Source: Algoriphagus marincola DSM 16067 (lineage in GTDB: Bacteria > Bacteroidota > Bacteroidia > Cytophagales > Cyclobacteriaceae). From it: a DNA stretch of 64,000 bases. Both the position numbers and the translations under genes were made by a program. The notes under the pieces were generated by a model. The model was not told the DNA's origin. It saw only the letters and a program-made list of their open reading frames with translations, and searched no databases. The stretch spans positions 253,631 through 317,630 of the forward strand of contig NZ_KE386898.1 of assembly GCF_000429405.1 (NCBI RefSeq), written 5' to 3'. Within the stretch, counting starts at the first letter, position 1. Each line of letters starts with the position of its first letter. Below, in pieces: positions 37,436 through 45,545 of this stretch.

Positions 37436-38071
37436 ATGACACTTCAAGAGGTCAAAAGACTTGCTGCTCAGGGCGAGGGGCTTCGACTGGAATTTAAAAA
37501 GAAGGTCGCCTTTCCGGAAAAAATTGTCCGGGAGCTTATTGCCCTTGCCAATACCGAAGGCGGTAAATTGCTTTTGGGTGTTGATGATGATGGGACAGTC
37601 AGTGGGCAGCGCTTTATCGAAGAGGAAGTGTTTGTCTTAAAGCGGGCTATTCAAGATTATATTCTCCCCAGCTTTGAGTATGAAGTGGAGATGATCAAAA
37701 TCAACGAGAAGAAGGGAGTGGCTATTTTTGATATCCCAAAAAGTAATGGTAATGCTTACCACTTAATGGATGGAAATCGGAAAAAAGCCTACATCCGGGT
37801 CGAAGACAGAAGTGTGCAGGCCAGTCGGGAAGTCTGGGAAATTCTCAAACGTCGACATCATCAGCGAGATATTGTTTTTACTTACGGCCCAAAAGAGGAA
37901 AAGCTGATGCGGGTTTTGGGAGAAAATGGAAAAGTAACCCTTCGCGAATACATCAGAGAGGCGAAGCTTCCAAAATTTCTAGCCAGTAAAACCTTGGTGA
38001 GATTGGTTTTGGCAAATGTCTTGGAAATTCACCCGGAAGAGTCTGAGGACTATTTTACCTTGAAAGAGTAG
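37436..38071 (+). CDS. AlbA_2 (Schlafen-like) domain protein
   Basis: A 211-residue cytoplasmic protein with an N-terminal AlbA_2 domain: EGLRLEFKKKVAFPEKIVRELIALANTEGGKLLLGVDDDGTVSG, then KKAYIRVEDRSVQASREV. The last 60 residues look like a winged-helix segment (LMRVLGENGKVTLREYIREAKLPKFLASKTLVRLVLANVLEI). This combination is common in putative transcription regulators and nucleic-acid-binding proteins. It lies 9 bp after uvrB, suggesting a link to DNA damage, and its last 17 bases overlap the convergent PLP-enzyme gene. Confidence 0.75.
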   Translation: MTLQEVKRLAAQGEGLRLEFKKKVAFPEKIVRELIALANTEGGKLLLGVDDDGTVSGQRFIEEEVFVLKRAIQDYILPSFEYEVEMIKINEKKGVAIFDIPKSNGNAYHLMDGNRKKAYIRVEDRSVQASREVWEILKRRHHQRDIVFTYGPKEEKLMRVLGENGKVTLREYIREAKLPKFLASKTLVRLVLANVLEIHPEESEDYFTLKE

Positions 38072-38978
38072 GGAGCTTGATTCCTGTTTGAAAAGTAAAC
38101 CCTTCATTTCCCTGTAAGCCACCCGAGTGAATGGCTAAAATTTTTGACCCTCTCGGGAAATAACCCTTTCCAATCAAGTCCCAAATCCCTGTAAGCATCT
38201 TTCCGGTGTAAATTGGATCAATGATTATCCCGAATGTCTCATAAAACCACCAAATAAAATCGATTAGGGATTGTCTGTATTTGGCATAGCCACCAAAATG
38301 GTAGTCCGTGAATATTTGATTTTGATTGCTAAGATCAACCTCAAACATCTTACTCAGATCAGCCACTTCTTTGTGAATGAATTCACCCTTCAAAGCGGAG
38401 AAACCCAAAATTTTTTGTCCAAGGCTAGCTGATTGAATCAAACCCAAGAAGGTACCTGCAGTACCAATAGAAGTTCCGATATGAGTAAAGCTTTCATCCT
38501 CATCCGAAAGTATGTCACTGGTGCCTCGTATGGCTTCTGCATTGGTTCCACCCTCCGGAATAAGATAAAATTCCCCAAACTTTTTCTTCAAACCCTTGAT
38601 GAAACCCTCCTCCTTTTTTCTTCTAAAATCTTCTCGATTCACGTAGTGAAGCTGCATCCCTTTTTCTGTAGCAGCTTTCAGGGTAGGATTTAACGGTAAA
38701 GTTTCTTCACCACGAATGATACCAATAGATTTTATCCCAAGAGCAAATGCCGCTTGGGATACTGCATGAATATGATTGGAATAAGCACCGCCAAAGGTTA
38801 GGAGTGTATGATGATCTTCAGCTTGAGCTTTTGCTAAGTTGTATTTGAGCTTGAAAAATTTATTTCCTGGTACCAAGTCATGGATCAAGTCCAAGCGTTT
38901 AATGGATAGTTCGATCCCTTTTTCTTCTAAAAGAGGATGATCTAAAGGCTGATTAACAATGGGATTGGGCCTTAGCAT
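38055..38978 (-). CDS. PLP-dependent ACC deaminase/D-cysteine desulfhydrase family enzyme
   Basis: A 307-residue fold-type II PLP enzyme. The PLP lysine is in GNKFFKLKYNL, the substrate-binding loop is TFGGAYSNHIHAVSQAA, and the phosphate loop is IGTSIGTAGTFLG. Members include D-cysteine desulfhydrase, which makes pyruvate, H2S and ammonia, and 1-aminocyclopropane-1-carboxylate deaminase. D-cysteine desulfhydrase is the more likely default, but neither can be assigned by eye. The gene is convergent with the AlbA_2 gene (17-bp overlap). Confidence 0.82.
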   Translation of the reverse strand: MLRPNPIVNQPLDHPLLEEKGIELSIKRLDLIHDLVPGNKFFKLKYNLAKAQAEDHHTLLTFGGAYSNHIHAVSQAAFALGIKSIGIIRGEETLPLNPTLKAATEKGMQLHYVNREDFRRKKEEGFIKGLKKKFGEFYLIPEGGTNAEAIRGTSDILSDEDESFTHIGTSIGTAGTFLGLIQSASLGQKILGFSALKGEFIHKEVADLSKMFEVDLSNQNQIFTDYHFGGYAKYRQSLIDFIWWFYETFGIIIDPIYTGKMLTGIWDLIGKGYFPRGSKILAIHSGGLQGNEGFTFQTGIKLPTLSR

Positions 38979-39024
38979 ACTTGAATTTTGAGAAAGTTAA
39001 GTTACTTCCGTGTATTTTTACAGG

Positions 39025-40062
39025 ATGAATCAGCAACCCGAAGAGGAATTTGAGGACGAGGAAGTAGCAGCCCTTTACGAACATTACCATATCAAGGTAG
39101 ACAAAGGACAATCTCCGATCCGTATTGACAAATTCCTCACCGAGAAAGTGGCTTTCGCAACGCGTAATAAAGTGCAGCAGGCCATAGACAATAGCTTCGT
39201 GCTTGTCAATGGCCAATCTACCAAAGCAAATTACAAGATCAAGCCACTGGATGAGATCCGAGTCATGTTTCCACAAGAACCACGGGATACCGAGGTAATT
39301 CCTGAAAATATTCCCTTGGATATCGTCTACGAAGATACGGATTTGCTGGTAGTCAATAAACCTGCCGGAATGGTAGTTCATCCAGCACATGGCAACTGGT
39401 CGGGTACATTGGTGAATGGGCTGGTTTATCATTTTCAGCAACTTCCCGAGATGAAGGGGAATGTGGGCCGACCCGGATTGGTTCATCGAATCGATAAGGA
39501 TACCTCTGGCCTTCTGGTGATCGCGAAGAAAGAAGAGGCCATGACGCATCTTGCGGCGCAGTTTTATCATCATACCATTGAGCGAAAATACATAGCCTTA
39601 GTCTGGGGCGAGATGGAGGAGAAGTCAGGGACCATCACCGGCCATGTAGGAAGAAGTGCCAAAGACCGGAAAATAATGGACGTCTTTCCTGATGGAAGTC
39701 AGGGAAAACATGCCGTAACCCATTGGGAAGTAATCAATAATCTACGTTATGTCAGTTTGATTTCCTGTCAGCTCGAAACCGGAAGAACACATCAAATCCG
39801 TGCTCACATGAAATATCTGGGGCATCCCTTATTCAGCGATGCAATGTATGGTGGGGATAAAATCCGGAAAGGGACTCAGTTTTCAAAGTATAAGTCTTTC
39901 GTAGAGAATTGTTTTCAAATCATGCCAAGACAAGCTCTTCATGCAAAGTCCTTAGGCTTCAAGCATCCCCGTACTGGAGAGAACATGTATTTCGAAGCGC
40001 CACTACCGGAAGATTTTTCGGCTGTATTAGCTAAGTGGGAGCATTATGTACAATATGAATAG
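39025..40062 (+). CDS. RluA/RluD family pseudouridine synthase
   Basis: A 345-residue RNA pseudouridine synthase. I use the ATG at 39025 rather than the GTG at 39010; CAGG directly precedes it. An N-terminal S4 RNA-binding domain (RIDKFLTEKVAFATRNKVQQAIDNSFVLVNG) is followed by the catalytic domain, with the active Asp in GLVHRIDKDTSGLLVIAKK. LETGRTHQIRAHMKYLGHPLFSDAMYGG is the C-terminal family motif. The S4 domain and size are like RluD (23S rRNA helix 69), but the exact target is an inference. It is the last gene before the tRNA-like region. Confidence 0.93.
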   Translation: MNQQPEEEFEDEEVAALYEHYHIKVDKGQSPIRIDKFLTEKVAFATRNKVQQAIDNSFVLVNGQSTKANYKIKPLDEIRVMFPQEPRDTEVIPENIPLDIVYEDTDLLVVNKPAGMVVHPAHGNWSGTLVNGLVYHFQQLPEMKGNVGRPGLVHRIDKDTSGLLVIAKKEEAMTHLAAQFYHHTIERKYIALVWGEMEEKSGTITGHVGRSAKDRKIMDVFPDGSQGKHAVTHWEVINNLRYVSLISCQLETGRTHQIRAHMKYLGHPLFSDAMYGGDKIRKGTQFSKYKSFVENCFQIMPRQALHAKSLGFKHPRTGENMYFEAPLPEDFSAVLAKWEHYVQYE

Positions 40063-40339
40063 GCTGTTGATTTTTTAAAAATCTGATTTTTCTTAGTAAT
40101 CCCTCTTATTAAAACCTCCCGTATCTAGATGATAATTAGCGAGTTGGTGCCCAGAATCTGATATCGATCTGAATGAATACCCCATTTCTATAAAAAATAT
40201 TCATTGAAAATAAGTCAAAAATAAGACTGGAATCAGTTTCAATTTTAACGAATTGATATATTTAAAACGATTTCATTAAATAAAATGTAAATTTTTTATA
40301 AAATTTTTAGATTATTTTCAAAAAAGAATCCTTTTGCTG

Positions 40340-40347
40340 TATATTTG
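40340..40347 (+). promoter_or_regulatory. Candidate -7 box for tRNA-like gene 1
   Basis: TATATTTG fits TAnnTTTG and lies 35 bp upstream of the tRNA-like gene. The surrounding 40063-40382 is very AT-rich and otherwise empty of genes. No clear TTG -33 box is seen. Confidence 0.45.
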
Positions 40348-40382
40348 AAACAGTCAAACGGCTAAAAGTTCTAGTATCATAC

Positions 40383-40505
40383 TGTAGGATGTTGAAATTG
40401 GCAGACAAGCCCTCCTGTCTCGGGGGTGGAGATGAAAGGACAAAGCATTTATCGAGCTCGTGAATGCCTAACTTCTCCGTGGAGGTTCGAATCCTTCTCC
40501 TACAG
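40383..40505 (+). tRNA. Class II-like tRNA with GTC (Asp) anticodon and long variable arm, copy 1
   Basis: A full cloverleaf can be drawn by eye. Acceptor TGTAGGA/TCCTACA is a perfect 7-bp stem. T8 is present. The D arm TTG-AAATTGGCAGA-CAA has the Leu-type loop with G18-G19 and A21. The anticodon arm CCCTC-CTGTCTC-GGGGG has T33 and anticodon GTC, with C38. The T arm is GGAGG-TTCGAAT-CCTTC. The discriminator is G73 and no full CCA is encoded. GTC, C38 and G73 are Asp identity features, yet bacterial tRNA-Asp has a short variable loop, while here a GGAG/CTCC stem carries 41 nt more. That insert holds a distal 7-bp hairpin GCATTTA/TGAATGC. Charging by AspRS, by SerRS (long arm plus G73) or by none are all possible. 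Total length is 123 nt. Confidence 0.75.
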
Positions 40506-40536
40506 CAGGTTATTTTGGGTTTATTGTTAATTGATT

Positions 40537-40570
40537 AAAACCATGAAATTGTTTTTCATGGTTTTTTTTT
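40537..40570 (+). terminator. Rho-independent terminator of tRNA-like gene 1
   Basis: A perfect 11-bp stem AAACCATGAAA/TTTCATGGTTT followed by a run of T residues, 32 bp after tRNA-like copy 1. It shows that copy 1 is a separate short transcript. Confidence 0.9.
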
Positions 40571-40788
40571 TGCCCCTAGGTCTCAGATTTCTTAGTTGAA
40601 TTGAAGATTTGTTAATGAAGCTTTGATTTTTAGATATTCTATTTTTGAAACTATATCAAAAACAGCTATTAAATAAAAATAATGTAAAAAATTAGAAAAA
40701 TTTTTGCAAAAAGGGTAATAAAAGGATCATTTTATTAATTTTGAATCATCAAGAGTTAGCAATTGAAATATCGCAAAACGATGCGATC

Positions 40789-40796
40789 TATACTTG
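40789..40796 (+). promoter_or_regulatory. Candidate promoter for structured leader and tRNA-like gene 2
   Basis: TATACTTG differs by one base from TAnnTTTG. A TTG at 40763-40765 lies 23 bp upstream, a distance acceptable for a -33 element. The next bases fold into the structured leader. The 40571-40788 stretch before it is AT-rich and shows nothing else. Confidence 0.4.
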
Positions 40797-40798
40797 AA

Positions 40799-40857
40799 AA
40801 GCGGCGCGTAAGCAATGGAGACAGACGACTTTTTCGACTGTAAGTTATTCGCCGCTT
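40799..40857 (+). ncRNA. Structured RNA leader ahead of tRNA-like gene 2
   Basis: AAGCGGCG at 40799-40806 pairs perfectly with CGCCGCTT at 40850-40857, extended after two mismatches by TAA/TTA. Inside is a second hairpin, CAGACGA (40822-40828) with TCGACTG (40834-40840), one mismatch. I do not recognise the element. It could be a processing signal, an attenuator or an independent small RNA. A small TGACC/GGTCA hairpin follows near 40873-40885. Copy 1 of the tRNA-like gene has no such leader. Confidence 0.4.
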
Positions 40858-40899
40858 CTTTTCTGAATTAAATGACCAAAGGTCACCAAGATATAATCC

Positions 40900-41022
40900 T
40901 GTAGGATGTTGAAATTGGCAGACAAGCCCTCCTGTCTCGGGGGTGGAGATAAGGGAAAAAGCATGGCTCAAACCGGACTATCGCCTAACTGCTCCGTGGA
41001 GGTTCGAATCCTTCTCCTACAG
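40900..41022 (+). tRNA. Class II-like tRNA with GTC (Asp) anticodon and long variable arm, copy 2
   Basis: The cloverleaf body is base-for-base identical to copy 1: acceptor, D arm, anticodon arm with GTC, GGAG/CTCC variable-arm base, T arm and G73, again with GCA following. Only the inner variable arm differs, and it has the same length (41 nt), giving the same 123-nt total. The distal part can still form a hairpin, GC-ATGG with CTAT-C-GC, using different bases. CTAAC on the 3' side and a purine-rich 5' side are shared. Conserved body and shape with changed arm sequence point to a functional RNA with a selected fold, not a decaying tRNA. A strong terminator starts two bases later. Confidence 0.75.
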
Positions 41023-41023
41023 C

Positions 41024-41052
41024 AAAAAGCAGCAAGAAATTGCTGCTTTTTT
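41024..41052 (+). terminator. Rho-independent terminator of tRNA-like gene 2
   Basis: AAAAGCAGCAA/TTGCTGCTTTT forms an 11-bp stem with loop GAAA, followed by T residues. It begins right after the tRNA-like sequence, so the 3' end is set by termination and trimming. Confidence 0.9.
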
Positions 41053-41096
41053 AATTTTTAGAGCGGATTTAGTTATTTTTCACAAAATACATCAGC

Positions 41097-44000
41097 ATGA
41101 TCAAAGGAATACGAGATAAACTCAGCCATCATCCTCGGCGTAAGCGGGTTTTGCGGTTTTTGATCTATCTCCTGCTCAGTCTTCTCTTTTTGGAGTTCTT
41201 TTTTTATTTCGGTTCCAATCTCCTTTTTCTTAATTGGGCGCGGACAAAAGTTAATGAAGCAACAGGGGGAGTCTATCAGGTAGAGTTTAATCGTTTGAAT
41301 TTTTCACTGTTTCGACGTGGAGTATTCCTAAATGGGATCGTCCTTCGTCCGGATCCCAATACTGCTGCCAATGAAAATCAAGTCTTGTTTGATTTTCAAT
41401 TGGATGAATTGGGAATTAGTAATCTCTGGTTTGATTGGGATCAAAAAATCCTGGAAGTAGGAAATATTCGTCTTGAGAATCCGAATCTTTCACTTCAACT
41501 TCCTCCTGAATTGGAAGAAAGCGATTCTCTGGACCAAGAAGAAGTGTCAGCAGTACGCCGACTTGAAAATGAAATCAAAAAGAGTATTGATAAGTTGATC
41601 TTTGGTGGGGTGATTATCGATGAAATCTTGATCGCCGACGCAGACTTGTTCTTTTTTAACTTTCTCAGTAAAAAATCCATCAATGCCAAGAATACCAGTC
41701 TCCATGTATTTGATGTGGATTGGAGCGAATCTGGAGACTGGCTTACCCCGTTCAATGCCAAAGGTTTTGAGTTTGAACTGGAACAAGTGGAGTTTTCACT
41801 GCCGGATAAGGTTCATACCATTTTTGCCGAAAAAGCCTTTGTTACCTCATTGGATAGCCGTATTTCAGTTGAGAAGTTTTCCCTAAAACCTGATAAAACT
41901 ATAGACGCGCCTGTCTATTATGAGCTTTTCCTTGATGAATTACGGATAGGGAATGTGGATTTAAACCGTGCTTTCAGACAATCTGAGCTGGAAATTGATG
42001 AGGTTATTCTAAACATGCCCTCCGTTCAAGTTACCAGAAATGAAAATCTCGGGAAAAGTGTCCAAAAGAGTGGTGACCTCAATGAATTGATTGATGGGTT
42101 GCTTAAGTCTATTTATATAAAAGAACTGTCTGTTCGCGAGGGTGATTTTTTGACTGGGGGACTTTTGGATAGTCTTCATAACCGGATAGAGGCAGGCCAA
42201 GTAGAGTTCAAGATGGTTGAATTCTATCTAGGTGAGAATCAGGAGAGAAGACAGAATCAATTTTTTTATGGGAAAGATGCTGCCATGGAATTGGGGGGAT
42301 TTGTCCTTTACCTATCGGATGATTATCACCTAATTCGGGGTGAGAAAGTAATGGCTAGTTCCTTTTTGGACCGAATCGAGGTGTCAGGATTTGAGCTAGT
42401 CGAGAGGCAGGAAATAAACTCTGACATAGTTCCCAATCAGCGGTTTGATATCAAGCTTGAGACCGTGGAGATGGAGGCTGCTGAATTGAAAAAGCTCTAC
42501 AACGAGGGGATATTGGATGTAGATCGAATTGCCTTAGTCGCACCTGAAGTGGAAATCACGGATCTACGAAAGGCTAGCTCAGATGAAGTCAAAAAAGTGA
42601 GGAGGAATATCTGGGAAGGGTATTTGTCAGAGGCAAATATTGGGAATTTTGACTTGATTGATGGTCGGGTCCAATTCAAGAATGCAACAGGATTAAGATC
42701 GGATGATGTAGCCTTTGAGCGTATCAGTTTGAGCCTTGAGGATGTCAAAGTGTCACTGGATTCCGTGCTTGAAATCCAAGATGCCTTTCTGGCTGAAGAA
42801 GTGGTCTTGAGTTTGGATAAGTATCGACTCAAGCTTCGGGATAATCTTCACGTTTTCGAAGCAGGGGAGGTGATTGTCGATTCGAAGCGTGACTTGATTG
42901 AGTTAAAAGACTTTACCTTGAGACCGGAAAATCCTGAGAATATTTCGGATGTTTTGGATGCCTATGGTAAAAGTGTTGCATTAAATTTCAAGGTTCCCAG
43001 CTTTCAGGTTAGAGGAGTTGATATCAGGGCAGCCCTGCTGGAAGAGAGATTGGATATAAGAGAGATTTTTGTCCTTGGCCCCGAGTTTGACTATAGAAAA
43101 TATCGAAAAACATCTGAATCTTCCCGAGGGGACGGGCCAAGTTCTGTGGATGATTTTCAGGGACTTCTTTCTTCTTATTTCAGGTCAGTTTCTATTGATT
43201 CGGTCCGATTTGAAGAAGGGAAGCTTGACTTTTTTGATTTTTCTGGAAGAAGGGAAATCAGTTTTTCCGAAGAGGATCTATCCCTTTACCTGAAGAATTT
43301 TTACTTCGAAGAAGGAATGGAAAACGATACTTCTAAAACCTTCTTTTCTGATGAAATCATTCTTGATTTGGCGGATTACTCCTTTGTTCTAGCCCAGGGT
43401 GATTATGATGTGACGACTAATCACCTTCAATTTGATACCAAGAAAAAGCGTCTTTCAATCGATACACTGACACTCATTCCAGGTGAAAATCTTTCCAGTA
43501 AAATCGCCTTGTCCTTGCAGCTTCCGATGGTGGAGTTCGATGGGGTAGATCTAGAAGATTTTTTATTCAATGATCGTCTTGAGCTCAATCGTCTTCGGGT
43601 GAATGGAAGCTCGATTAATTTGGAAGTTAATCCGGATTATATTCGCAATGCGGGCGAACAGGCAAGAAGAAACCAAGCGAGAAGCGAAAGAAGGGTGCTA
43701 AAGGAGGTAAGCATAGAGGAAGTAATTGCCACTAATTCTAATTTTAACCTGCTCTATCGGTACGGGCAAAGGGGGGAGCAATCCATCAATACTGATTTTG
43801 ATCTGTCTATTCAGGATTTGAATTTAGGTGAAGAGATGGACCTGAGGCGTGATGCTTCTCAGCTCTTCGGACAGTTGGCCATTTCTCTCAATGAGTTTCA
43901 ATTCAATCTCCCAGATAGTATTCATCAACTGGTATTTTCCAATCTTTCTTTTGATAGTGAAAAAGATGAGACTGTTCTTTCTGGCATCACGATAGCTCCG

Positions 44001-45440
44001 ATCGATCGCTTGAATAAAACGCCCTTTTTTCTGGAAGGTAGCATAGCTGAAATCGGTATTTCCAATAATGATTTGAGTCTCATTCAGGAAACCGGTGTAT
44101 TTGATATTGAAAAGCTTCGTATCTCTCAACCTAAGCTAAGTGTCATTCGGGACAAAGATGCTCCAAAGATCAAGAAAGAATTCAAATCAAATGAAGCTGA
44201 TTCGGTAGGTTTGATCCAGTCCATTCTCCTTCAGTCCATAGAAATACAAGAAGGACAAATAAAAATTGAAGACCTAAACACGGGAGCGATCAATGGACTA
44301 GGCTTCAATGAGGTCAATGCAGAAATCAATGCATTGAATTGGAATCTGACCCAAATGGGGGATGTAAAGATCCTTGAATCACTTTTAGAAAGTAAATCTT
44401 TTCTTTCATTCGGGGATTATGAGATTTTCACCAAAGACAGTATGGAGTCTATTCGTGTGGGAAAAGTAGTTTTTGATGGAGAGAATTTTGAAATGGATCA
44501 GGTTCGCTATGCGCCGACTATGGGGCGCTATGCCTATTTGAGAGAAAAAGGCTTCCAAACGGATGCGGTAGATTTAAATATCGACCGGCTTAGAATAGAA
44601 GGGATTGACTATTCTGCCTACTTTGTGGATGGGCTGATTAAAGCTAGGAAATTCAGAGGCGATGATTTTCGACTGGATATTTTCCGCGATAAGCGACTTC
44701 CATTGCCAGAAAATGTCTATAAACCCATGCCTCAGGTTTTGCTAAGTCAAGCACCTGTATCGGTACTTTTGGATACAGTGGTTTTAGAGAATGGTCGAAT
44801 CCGCTACCAGGAATTTACGGAAGGTTCTCAGCTTCCCGGACAGATAGTCTTTGAGGAAGTGGCCGCAGGAATCGCGCCGGCAGCTACCAGTACTGAAGGA
44901 TCATCATACCCATTGAAGGAATTGGATTTGATTGCAACTGCTAAGCTGATGGGAGAGGGGGAAATCAATCTTCAAAGCCGTCTATTTTTCGAAGATCCCT
45001 ATCCCATGGATGTAACGCTGCAGCTCGGTGCTATGCCTTTGGAAAAGTTGAATGGGATATTGGCAAAAGGGGCATTTCTAAATACTCGAGAAGATGCCCG
45101 TGTAGTGATGGGAGATTGGAGTTTTCGGCTAGATGATGATGAAGCTATCGGAAAAATGCGCTTTCATTATGAGGATTTGAAAATTGATTTTCTGGACTCA
45201 CTGACTTTGGAAAAAGGAAAAGGCAAGCTGGCCTTAATGAGTTTTCTGGGGAATACCTTGATCAAAAATAACAACCCGCGGAAACTTTTCGGGAATACGG
45301 TTCTATCTGATATTTACTTCAAAAGAGACACGACAAAGTTTGTGTTCAGCACTTGGTGGAAAGCTACTCTAAGTGGCCTCAAGGGTTCGGTTGGACTGGG
45401 ACAGCCGGCTATACCGGTTCGGAAAGAAGACGAGGAGTAA
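41097..45440 (+). CDS. Giant AsmA-like envelope protein
   Basis: A 1447-residue protein with a basic N-terminus (HHPRRKR), one membrane helix at about 19-45 and a very long periplasmic part. The rest is beta-rich and repetitive: units of about 150-200 residues recur with patterns such as 'I.I.EG.I.F.D' and 'L...EIVL...YSF.L'. Examples are YIKELSVREGDFLTGG, SVSIDSVRFEEGKLDFFDFSG, SIEIQEGQIKIEDLNTG and DTVVLENGRIRYQEF. A C-terminal segment (about 1310-1440) resembles AsmA C-domains. By analogy with AsmA, TamB and YhdP it may form a groove that moves lipids between membranes. I infer this from architecture only; there is no catalytic motif. Confidence 0.65.
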   Translation: MIKGIRDKLSHHPRRKRVLRFLIYLLLSLLFLEFFFYFGSNLLFLNWARTKVNEATGGVYQVEFNRLNFSLFRRGVFLNGIVLRPDPNTAANENQVLFDFQLDELGISNLWFDWDQKILEVGNIRLENPNLSLQLPPELEESDSLDQEEVSAVRRLENEIKKSIDKLIFGGVIIDEILIADADLFFFNFLSKKSINAKNTSLHVFDVDWSESGDWLTPFNAKGFEFELEQVEFSLPDKVHTIFAEKAFVTSLDSRISVEKFSLKPDKTIDAPVYYELFLDELRIGNVDLNRAFRQSELEIDEVILNMPSVQVTRNENLGKSVQKSGDLNELIDGLLKSIYIKELSVREGDFLTGGLLDSLHNRIEAGQVEFKMVEFYLGENQERRQNQFFYGKDAAMELGGFVLYLSDDYHLIRGEKVMASSFLDRIEVSGFELVERQEINSDIVPNQRFDIKLETVEMEAAELKKLYNEGILDVDRIALVAPEVEITDLRKASSDEVKKVRRNIWEGYLSEANIGNFDLIDGRVQFKNATGLRSDDVAFERISLSLEDVKVSLDSVLEIQDAFLAEEVVLSLDKYRLKLRDNLHVFEAGEVIVDSKRDLIELKDFTLRPENPENISDVLDAYGKSVALNFKVPSFQVRGVDIRAALLEERLDIREIFVLGPEFDYRKYRKTSESSRGDGPSSVDDFQGLLSSYFRSVSIDSVRFEEGKLDFFDFSGRREISFSEEDLSLYLKNFYFEEGMENDTSKTFFSDEIILDLADYSFVLAQGDYDVTTNHLQFDTKKKRLSIDTLTLIPGENLSSKIALSLQLPMVEFDGVDLEDFLFNDRLELNRLRVNGSSINLEVNPDYIRNAGEQARRNQARSERRVLKEVSIEEVIATNSNFNLLYRYGQRGEQSINTDFDLSIQDLNLGEEMDLRRDASQLFGQLAISLNEFQFNLPDSIHQLVFSNLSFDSEKDETVLSGITIAPIDRLNKTPFFLEGSIAEIGISNNDLSLIQETGVFDIEKLRISQPKLSVIRDKDAPKIKKEFKSNEADSVGLIQSILLQSIEIQEGQIKIEDLNTGAINGLGFNEVNAEINALNWNLTQMGDVKILESLLESKSFLSFGDYEIFTKDSMESIRVGKVVFDGENFEMDQVRYAPTMGRYAYLREKGFQTDAVDLNIDRLRIEGIDYSAYFVDGLIKARKFRGDDFRLDIFRDKRLPLPENVYKPMPQVLLSQAPVSVLLDTVVLENGRIRYQEFTEGSQLPGQIVFEEVAAGIAPAATSTEGSSYPLKELDLIATAKLMGEGEINLQSRLFFEDPYPMDVTLQLGAMPLEKLNGILAKGAFLNTREDARVVMGDWSFRLDDDEAIGKMRFHYEDLKIDFLDSLTLEKGKGKLALMSFLGNTLIKNNNPRKLFGNTVLSDIYFKRDTTKFVFSTWWKATLSGLKGSVGLGQPAIPVRKEDEE

Positions 45441-45477
45441 TCGTCCTTTTGGAGGATCTAAACCATTTCTTTGATAA

Positions 45478-45526
45478 AAAAATCCCGTTTTGAACAGAAT
45501 TGAATTCCTGCCCAAAACGGGATTTT
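45478..45526 (+). terminator. Bidirectional terminator between convergent genes
   Basis: A 13-bp stem, A-tract plus TCCCG paired with CGGGA plus T-tract (about 45479-45491 with 45514-45526), around a 22-nt loop. It works on both strands and separates the AsmA-like gene from the convergent LVIVD lipoprotein gene. Confidence 0.85.
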
Positions 45527-45545
45527 GCAGATTTAATGAAATGCT

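Noticed and set aside
40433-40473. Intron within a tRNA gene
   Set aside because: The insert is only about 41 nt, lies in the variable arm instead of the anticodon loop, keeps equal length in both copies and shows no group I or II core.
40383-40505. Ordinary tRNA-Leu or ordinary tRNA-Asp
   Set aside because: The anticodon GTC and G73 do not fit Leu, and the long variable arm does not fit Asp; tRNA-Sec is excluded by the anticodon and 7-bp acceptor stem.
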